From assembly GCA_964590645.1 (NCBI GenBank), contig CAZPYJ010000016.1, forward strand, positions 1-64,000: 64,000 nucleotides of DNA, written 5' to 3'. This stretch comes from JAGNHN01 sp964590645. Lineage in GTDB: Bacteria; Bacteroidota; Bacteroidia; Bacteroidales; JAGNHN01. Of this stretch, positions 59,734 through 64,000 are shown one piece after another (the stretch's first letter is position 1; each line of letters starts with the position of its first letter). The translations under genes and the position numbers were made by a program. Under the pieces are notes generated by a model that saw only the letters and a list, made by a program, of their open reading frames with translations, was not told where the DNA came from and ran no database searches.

Positions 59734-60429
59734 TCACGATGCTTCCTCCGGAATCTCCACCCCATCGCCCTGCAAACCAAGATAACGACGGGCCCACCAC
59801 ACCGTGACATAGATCAGGGGCGTATCTGAAATGGCCACTAAGACCTTAAAGAAGAAGCCATTCCACAGCAAGACCCAGAAGCGTTCCCAATCCAATACCC
59901 CAAAGCTGCATAAGAGTATAAGGGTCAGCGCGGTATCCACAAACTGGGAGGTAAAGGTAGAGGCATTGTTCCGAAGCCAAAGGTGACGGCCACGGGTAAG
60001 GCGTTTCCAGAAATGGAATAATTGAACATCAATCAGCTGGGCGCAGAGGTAAGCTGCCATCGATGCACCCACCCCAATGAAGGTTACCCCGAACATCGTA
60101 TGAAACTGTGTGTCGCTGATGGGCGACCAGGGTGCTGCCACGGCGGCATCCGACACCAGGATGATGCCCAGTGTGAACAGGCTGGCAAACAAACCGGCCA
60201 GTACCACCTGGTTGGCCTTCTTCCTGCCATACAATTCGGAAATCACATCGGTCACAAAGAAAGTGACCGGATAGGGCAGGATTCCTACGGAGAGTTCAAA
60301 AACGTGAAACCCGACATCCCAGTGGAAGAACTTCTGAAAGATAAGGTTGCTGGTGACCAGTGCGGAGATGAATATCCCGGTCAGGATCAGGTACACAGCC
60401 TGGGTTTTCTGACGATGCCGGGGATCCAT
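59734..60429 (-). CDS. yhhQ: Queuosine-precursor transporter (YhhQ family)
   Basis: The product has 231 residues, close to E. coli YhhQ (221). The start ATG 60,429 (MDPRHRQKTQAVYLILTGIF) is 10 bases after the upstream stop; ATG 60,465 would overlap it. Six membrane helices are visible. Family landmarks are 'VGILPYPVTFFVTDVISELYGRKKANQVV' and 'ASTFTSQFVDTALTLILLCSFG', with 'WNGFFFKVLVAISDTPLIY'. YhhQ imports the queuosine precursors queuine/preQ0/preQ1 for tRNA modification (DUF165). Confidence 0.9.
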   Translation of the reverse strand: MDPRHRQKTQAVYLILTGIFISALVTSNLIFQKFFHWDVGFHVFELSVGILPYPVTFFVTDVISELYGRKKANQVVLAGLFASLFTLGIILVSDAAVAAPWSPISDTQFHTMFGVTFIGVGASMAAYLCAQLIDVQLFHFWKRLTRGRHLWLRNNASTFTSQFVDTALTLILLCSFGVLDWERFWVLLWNGFFFKVLVAISDTPLIYVTVWWARRYLGLQGDGVEIPEEAS

Positions 60430-60439
60430 TAGCAGGGGA

Positions 60440-61237
60440 TTATTGCTCGGATGAGCCTTCTGCATTGAAGTAAAGCAGCTCCTGGCTTTCTTCATCGAAG
60501 AAGCTGAGGCCTTCCGCATCGAGGCGGAAGAAGGCTACTTTTTCCAGGGCCCGCACAAAGCGGCTTTCGGTTTCCATCTCAGGACAGGCCATACGGGTGC
60601 TTGCCAGCGACAGAAAACGCAGCCGGTCGGCGCCTTCCGCCACAAATCCTCCGCTATAGCGATTACAGCCTCCTGTCCCTTGCACCTGCATCTGAACCGG
60701 ATCGAAGCGCATTGTGGGGAGCTTGTCCTGATTTGGTTCCGAAAGAACCTGGGTTTCCAGCCTGCGAAGCTTCCATTCTGTTTGCCAAAGCCGGGCATCC
60801 CACAGATGCAGGCGGTAACGATCCGCCAGGGCTCCTTCAATCGTCTTGCCCGAGGCATCCAGCTGAAGCAGCACATTTTCCCCTACCTGGTATGCTTGCC
60901 CTTCCGTACCATCGGCATTCCTCAGCAGCACCGCACTGCCCCGGGCGTCCCAGATGAACTGTCCGCTGTCGCGAAAGATCTCAGCCCCTTTGCCCTGGTA
61001 GCGGTCCGACCTGAAAAACTGTCCGTTCTCCCTAAGCTCAAGATGGGTTTGAATGCCTTCACAATCGGCGCAGGGAAGCAGTCCAAAGTAATGCCCCGCC
61101 CAGTCGAGGGATGTGCGGCTCTGGTGCACATCCGGAGCCTGCAGCGTTTCTGCTTCCGTCTTTTCCTGCGTATTCTTTTGCTGGCAGGAGAACATAAAAA
61201 GGCTTAGCAATACAATGAAAAGAGCATACTTGTGCAT
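60440..61237 (-). CDS. NlpE/META-domain lipoprotein
   Basis: The product has 265 residues. The lipoprotein signal MHKYALFIVLLSLFMFSC has lipobox Cys18. An NlpE N-terminal domain (about 45-150) has the 'GLLPCADCEGIQTHLEL' CxxC (Cys56, Cys59), followed by a META/HslJ-type domain (about 155-260: 'QVQGTGGCNRYSGGF', 'STRMACPEMETESRFVRALEKV'). NlpE-type proteins are outer-membrane lipoproteins linked to copper tolerance and envelope stress. The fusion of both domains occurs in Bacteroidota. It is first in a two-gene minus-strand unit with yhhQ. Confidence 0.88.
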   Translation of the reverse strand: MHKYALFIVLLSLFMFSCQQKNTQEKTEAETLQAPDVHQSRTSLDWAGHYFGLLPCADCEGIQTHLELRENGQFFRSDRYQGKGAEIFRDSGQFIWDARGSAVLLRNADGTEGQAYQVGENVLLQLDASGKTIEGALADRYRLHLWDARLWQTEWKLRRLETQVLSEPNQDKLPTMRFDPVQMQVQGTGGCNRYSGGFVAEGADRLRFLSLASTRMACPEMETESRFVRALEKVAFFRLDAEGLSFFDEESQELLYFNAEGSSEQ

Positions 61238-61310
61238 ACGGCGCTGGTTTTGGAGGGACTAAAATAGGGAGATTTCTGAATGTGATGAAAAGGGCCACCT
61301 GAGCGCCTTC

Positions 61311-61342
61311 TTTTTCATCCTCCCCTGAATGACTTATCTTTG
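61311..61342 (+). promoter_or_regulatory. Promoter for the glycosyltransferase gene
   Basis: TTTT (61,311-61,314), 20 bases, then TATCTTTG (61,335-61,342) fits the Bacteroidota consensus well. The -7 box includes the TTG at 61,340, which therefore cannot be the start codon; TTG 61,364 (next feature) gives a leader of about 15-18 bases. Confidence 0.6.
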
Positions 61343-61363
61343 CTGACCCAATCCCTGTTTCCC

Positions 61364-62449
61364 TTGAAAATACTGGTAATCAGTAATTATAATGACTTTC
61401 ACACCGTCAGGCCTGAAGCTGAGATTTTTCTGCATCTCGCGCAAAAAGGCTTTGATATCACTGTGATGACTTTTGGTGGCAGCGACTATGCCCGTTGTTT
61501 TGCGGAGGCAGGGATCAGGGTGATTGATTTTCATCCACGGCATAAATTCAGCCGGAAGGAGGCCCTTATCATCCGGCAGGAACTGATCCGCGGGGACTAT
61601 GATGTGCTGCATCTTTTCAATAGTCAGGCGACGGTCACCGGCCTGCGGGCAACGCGGGGGCTGCCGGTAAAAGTAATACTGTACCGCGGCTACACCGGCA
61701 ATATCCAATGGTGGAACCCTGCGGCCTATCTAAAATATCTTCACCCGCGTGTGGACAAGGTAGTGTGCAATTCCTCCGGGGTGGAGGCTTTGTTGCAGCG
61801 GCAATGGACTTTTCGCAATGACAAGGCTGTGACTATCCTGAAAGGCCATCGGCCGGAATGGTATGCGGACATTGATCCTGCTTCGCTGGAGCGCTTTGGG
61901 GTGGAGGAAGGAGACCTCGTGCTGGTATGTGTGGCGAACAACCGCCGGATGAAAGGCGTGCCTTTTTTGCTGAAAGCTTTCAGGCATCTGCCTCCCGGAC
62001 TGCCTGTACAGTTGATTTTGGCGGGGAGGGATATGGACAGTCCTTCTAATCTGCGTATTGTCAGGAAGACGGCCTATGCCGGGCGCATTCATTTTCCGGG
62101 TTTTATTCCGGAGGTTTTGCGGACGGTGGCGGCAGCGGATGTTTTTGTGTTGCCCAGCCTGTTTGGAGAGTCGATCACCAAATCGGCCATTGAAGCGATG
62201 AGCCTGGGGCTTTGTCCGCTGATCACCGATATTCCGGGCAATGTGGAGTTGGTGGAGGATGGGAAGAACGGGCGAGTGGTGCCGGCCGGCGATGCCCGGG
62301 CCCTGGCGGGAGCCATTATGGATATGGTGAAGGATCGTGAAACTTGCCGCCGTTTTGGCGAAGCGGCCCGCCGTCATATTGCCGAGAATCTACATCACGA
62401 TGCCACCGTGGAGGGATATCTTCGAATGTACCCTAGCCTTGATTTATAA
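61364..62449 (+). CDS. Glycosyltransferase family 4-like protein
   Basis: The product has about 361 residues, starting at TTG 61,364 (reads as MKILVISNYNDFH), because the promoter box covers the more upstream TTG. GT-B fold: N-terminal Rossmann-like half ending near residue 170, then the C-terminal half with 'LVCVANNRRMKGVPFLLKAF' and the nucleotide-sugar motif 'GESITKSAIEAMSLGL' (Glu spaced as in E-x7-E), followed by 'DIPGNVELVEDGKNGRVVPAGD'. It transfers a sugar from an activated donor; donor and acceptor unknown. It is an isolated gene, not in a polysaccharide cluster. Confidence 0.88.
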   Translation: MKILVISNYNDFHTVRPEAEIFLHLAQKGFDITVMTFGGSDYARCFAEAGIRVIDFHPRHKFSRKEALIIRQELIRGDYDVLHLFNSQATVTGLRATRGLPVKVILYRGYTGNIQWWNPAAYLKYLHPRVDKVVCNSSGVEALLQRQWTFRNDKAVTILKGHRPEWYADIDPASLERFGVEEGDLVLVCVANNRRMKGVPFLLKAFRHLPPGLPVQLILAGRDMDSPSNLRIVRKTAYAGRIHFPGFIPEVLRTVAAADVFVLPSLFGESITKSAIEAMSLGLCPLITDIPGNVELVEDGKNGRVVPAGDARALAGAIMDMVKDRETCRRFGEAARRHIAENLHHDATVEGYLRMYPSLDL

Positions 62450-63280
62450 AGTCTCTTGCCTGGACGCACTGGATAGAGTAGAACCTGTATGCTCTTGCTG
62501 TATGCTCTTGCATTAAATAATTCTCCTACATATCCCGCAGAAACCTGGCAGAGCGCAGCCATTTTTACCACAGATTTTCACAGATTTTCACAGATTGAAA
62601 TTGGGAGTATCATCACGGATTATCTGGGGTAATTGATGATTCTTACGCTGATCAATTTTTTATATGGCTGATGTTATTGGTGATGGTGAGAAAAACCACA
62701 AAGCCACTGAGGGCACTAAGGAACACTAAGTTGGAAGTACCGATATCCATAGTGCTTCTAAGTGTTCTTCGTGCCTCAGTGGTAAATCTGTCCAATAAGG
62801 CCCAACCCTTAGCAAAGTATCAGGTAGGAAAGGTCTTTCAAGGTTTTAACGCAGAGGCGCAAAGAATACGCGAAGAGCGCAAAGGGGTTTCTCTCTGCCT
62901 ACCGGCAGACAGGCTTCTCCTCAACAATTCGCACTCGCACTCGCCCTCGCACTCGCCCTTGTTTTTTAACCATAATGGACACAAGGAAAACACAAGGTTC
63001 ACCAGGGCGGCCGACTTTGCCGCATCCTCCGGGAAGCTCTGTGCCTTCTTCGTGCACCTCAGTGTAATAAATAATTAAAAAACAAAGGCTTACACGGAGA
63101 TCCCAGAGGAGTCACAGAGGTGCACCGAGCAGTTTTTCTTCTCTCCTCCCTAATAAATTCTGACTTCTGCCTTATCGAGGCTCGTCCTCCGATCTTCAAA
63201 ATATTCGGTCGCAATGTTGGCTTTTCCTTCACAATGGGCTGAGGAAGCCTTCCGACAGCACACCCAAGCCGCTGGTGGCC
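62450..63280. other. Repeat-rich intergenic region
   Basis: No gene is supported. Contents: two overlapping CTGTATGCTCTTGC copies (62,485-62,511); CAGATTTTCA x3 (62,567-62,596); a long interrupted inverted repeat with arms about 62,705-62,730 and 62,758-62,782; repeat text 'ttaacgcagaggcgcaaagaa' (62,846-62,866); a CTGCC/GGCAG hairpin (62,895-62,914); and a 'cactcgcactcgccctcg' tract (62,934-62,960). The open frame at 62,671-63,078 is translated repeat text (TTKPLRALRNTK and so on), not a gene. Confidence 0.65.
62705..62782. repeat. Long imperfect inverted repeat of 'cactgag...cactaagg' type
   Basis: The left arm contains 'ccactgagggcactaaggaa' and continues to cactaag at 62,730. The right arm begins near 62,758 and contains 'agtgttcttcgtgcctcagt' (62,761-62,780). 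Together they form a stem of about 25 bases with several mismatches and one gap, around a 27-base loop. Similar 'cactaagg/cgtgaacc' text occurs at 30,441-30,460, so it is an interspersed element. Confidence 0.65.
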
Positions 63281-64000
63281 TCATTGCAGCAAAACCACAT
63301 ACCCGATGCGTACTTCCTCTGTCTGACTTTGAGCCAGGCGGTATTCAATACGGTAAACATAAGAAGTCACAGGGCAGGGCTTTCCCTGGTATTGTCCATC
63401 CCAGGGTTCATCCAGGCTGTTTGATTCATAAATCTGTTGTCCCCAGCGATTGAAGATCAGAAGGTGATAATATTCCACACAGGACCCCTTTACCTCAAAA
63501 TGCTCGTTGAGCCCATCACCATTGGGTGAAAAGGCATTGGGAATGTATAATCCACAATCGCAATCGATAAAGTGGATATCCACACTGTCGCGGACATTGC
63601 CGCAAAGATGCGGTACTTCTACCCAGTACATTCCGCCCTGACTCACCATTATGCCCTGACCGGTATCCCCCGTATTCCAAAGCGGGGATGAGAATGCCGA
63701 GTCAATACCCAGCAGGAAACTCACCCCGAGACAGAAGGTGGTGTCTGGGCCCAGGTAAGGATTGGGCAAAGAATGTACCCCCACCACGATGCTGTCGCGG
63801 CCATAGCAAAGTCCTTGCTGTGCAACGACCCAATAGGTTCCGGCCTGGGAAACTGTAAAGGTTTGCAATGTGGAAGAATCCTGCCAAAGGAAGGCATCTG
63901 CACTGAGCCCGGCATTCAGAAGCAATGTTTCGCCCGGACAAATCAGGGTATCGGGGCCAAGGTTGACCTGTGGAACAGCATCGTAGCTGATATACACAGA
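63281..64000 (-). CDS. Partial: gliding-motility-associated C-terminal (CHU_C) domain protein
   Basis: The frame is open to the window edge, so only the C-terminal 240 or so residues are visible; the ATG at 63,997 is not a real start. Two beta-sandwich repeats with 'LGPDTLICPGETLLLNAG' and 'LGPDTTFCLGVSFLLG' starts (the 'CxGExxxLxxxxG' surface-protein repeats of Bacteroidota) precede the CHU_C domain 'CDCGLYIPNAFSPNGDGLNE', 'CVEYYHLLIFNRWGQQIYESN', 'WDGQYQGKPCPVTSYVYRI', ending in IGYVVLLQ. This is the type B sorting signal for T9SS. The full protein is probably very large. It lies on the minus strand. Confidence 0.9.
   Translation of the reverse strand, partial: SVYISYDAVPQVNLGPDTLICPGETLLLNAGLSADAFLWQDSSTLQTFTVSQAGTYWVVAQQGLCYGRDSIVVGVHSLPNPYLGPDTTFCLGVSFLLGIDSAFSSPLWNTGDTGQGIMVSQGGMYWVEVPHLCGNVRDSVDIHFIDCDCGLYIPNAFSPNGDGLNEHFEVKGSCVEYYHLLIFNRWGQQIYESNSLDEPWDGQYQGKPCPVTSYVYRIEYRLAQSQTEEVRIGYVVLLQ

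Noticed and set aside
62671..63078. 135-codon open frame in the repeat region
   Set aside because: Translates interspersed repeat text (TTKPLRALRNTK, NHNGHKEN) known as filler in this phylum; no independent support.

Overview
The window reads as a chromosomal segment of a member of the Bacteroidota. The evidence is a type IX secretion (T9SS) core operon (porP/sprF-like, gldK, gldL, gldM, gldN), at least five proteins with T9SS sorting tails or gliding-motility C-terminal domains, repeated promoter boxes of the Bacteroidota type (TAnnTTTG), a SusC-like TonB receptor with a CarboxypepD_reg-like N-terminal domain, and intergenic repeats of the kind common in this phylum. The large secreted PKD proteins and the adjacent KOR and ODH systems would suit a free-living saprospirian or cytophagian lineage, but the genus cannot be read from this sequence. 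No rRNA, tRNA, CRISPR array, phage or transposase gene was seen.

Layout. 0-3.3 kb: two damaged or oddly started T9SS cargo genes and repeat-rich spacer. 3.3-9.5 kb (minus strand): ECF sigma factor, a predicted anti-sigma/outer-membrane-barrel fusion, and two PKD-domain T9SS proteins. 9.9-13.1 kb: MORN-repeat lipoprotein, glycerol dehydrogenase and an alginate-export-type porin, separated by tandem repeats. 13.7-16 kb: divergent kbl and tdh, the threonine-to-glycine route; then dusB. 17.1-24.7 kb: nine-gene TetR/TolC/HlyD/DUF2147/ABC/ABC/permease/CDGSH/permease efflux operon with a well-formed promoter and a palindrome over its -7 box. 24.8-29.7 kb: signal peptidase I, an orphan histidine kinase, recJ. 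29.7-30.9 kb: gene-free repeat region. 30.9-36.9 kb: T9SS core operon closed by a strong terminator. 37.0-42.6 kb (minus): six-gene CoA-ester catabolic operon (lyase, CoA transferase A/B, Old Yellow Enzyme, 3-hydroxyacyl-CoA dehydrogenase, enoyl-CoA hydratase). 42.8-48.8 kb: cysteine-rich protein, TonB receptor and two heavy-metal-associated proteins, probably for copper, followed by a dockerin-bearing secreted protein. 49.0-49.8 kb: an unknown polytopic membrane protein. 49.9-57.4 kb: ferredoxin-dependent 2-oxoglutarate oxidoreductase (korAB, minus) divergent from the 2-oxoglutarate dehydrogenase E1/E2 genes (plus). 57.5-62.4 kb: nadB, gamma-carbonic anhydrase, queuosine-precursor transporter, NlpE/META lipoprotein and a glycosyltransferase. 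62.4-63.3 kb: repeats. 63.3 kb to the end: the C-terminal part of a very large CHU_C-type secreted protein that runs off the window.

The genes form three functional groups: building and loading the T9SS surface (gld operon, PKD proteins, dockerin protein, CHU_C protein, ECF sigma system), central carbon and amino-acid oxidation feeding acetyl-CoA/succinyl-CoA (kbl/tdh, CoA-ester operon, KOR/ODH, nadB), and envelope transport or metal handling (ABC exporter, TonB receptor with metal-binding partners, NlpE-like lipoprotein). All functional calls are from sequence motifs read by eye; no database search was run.
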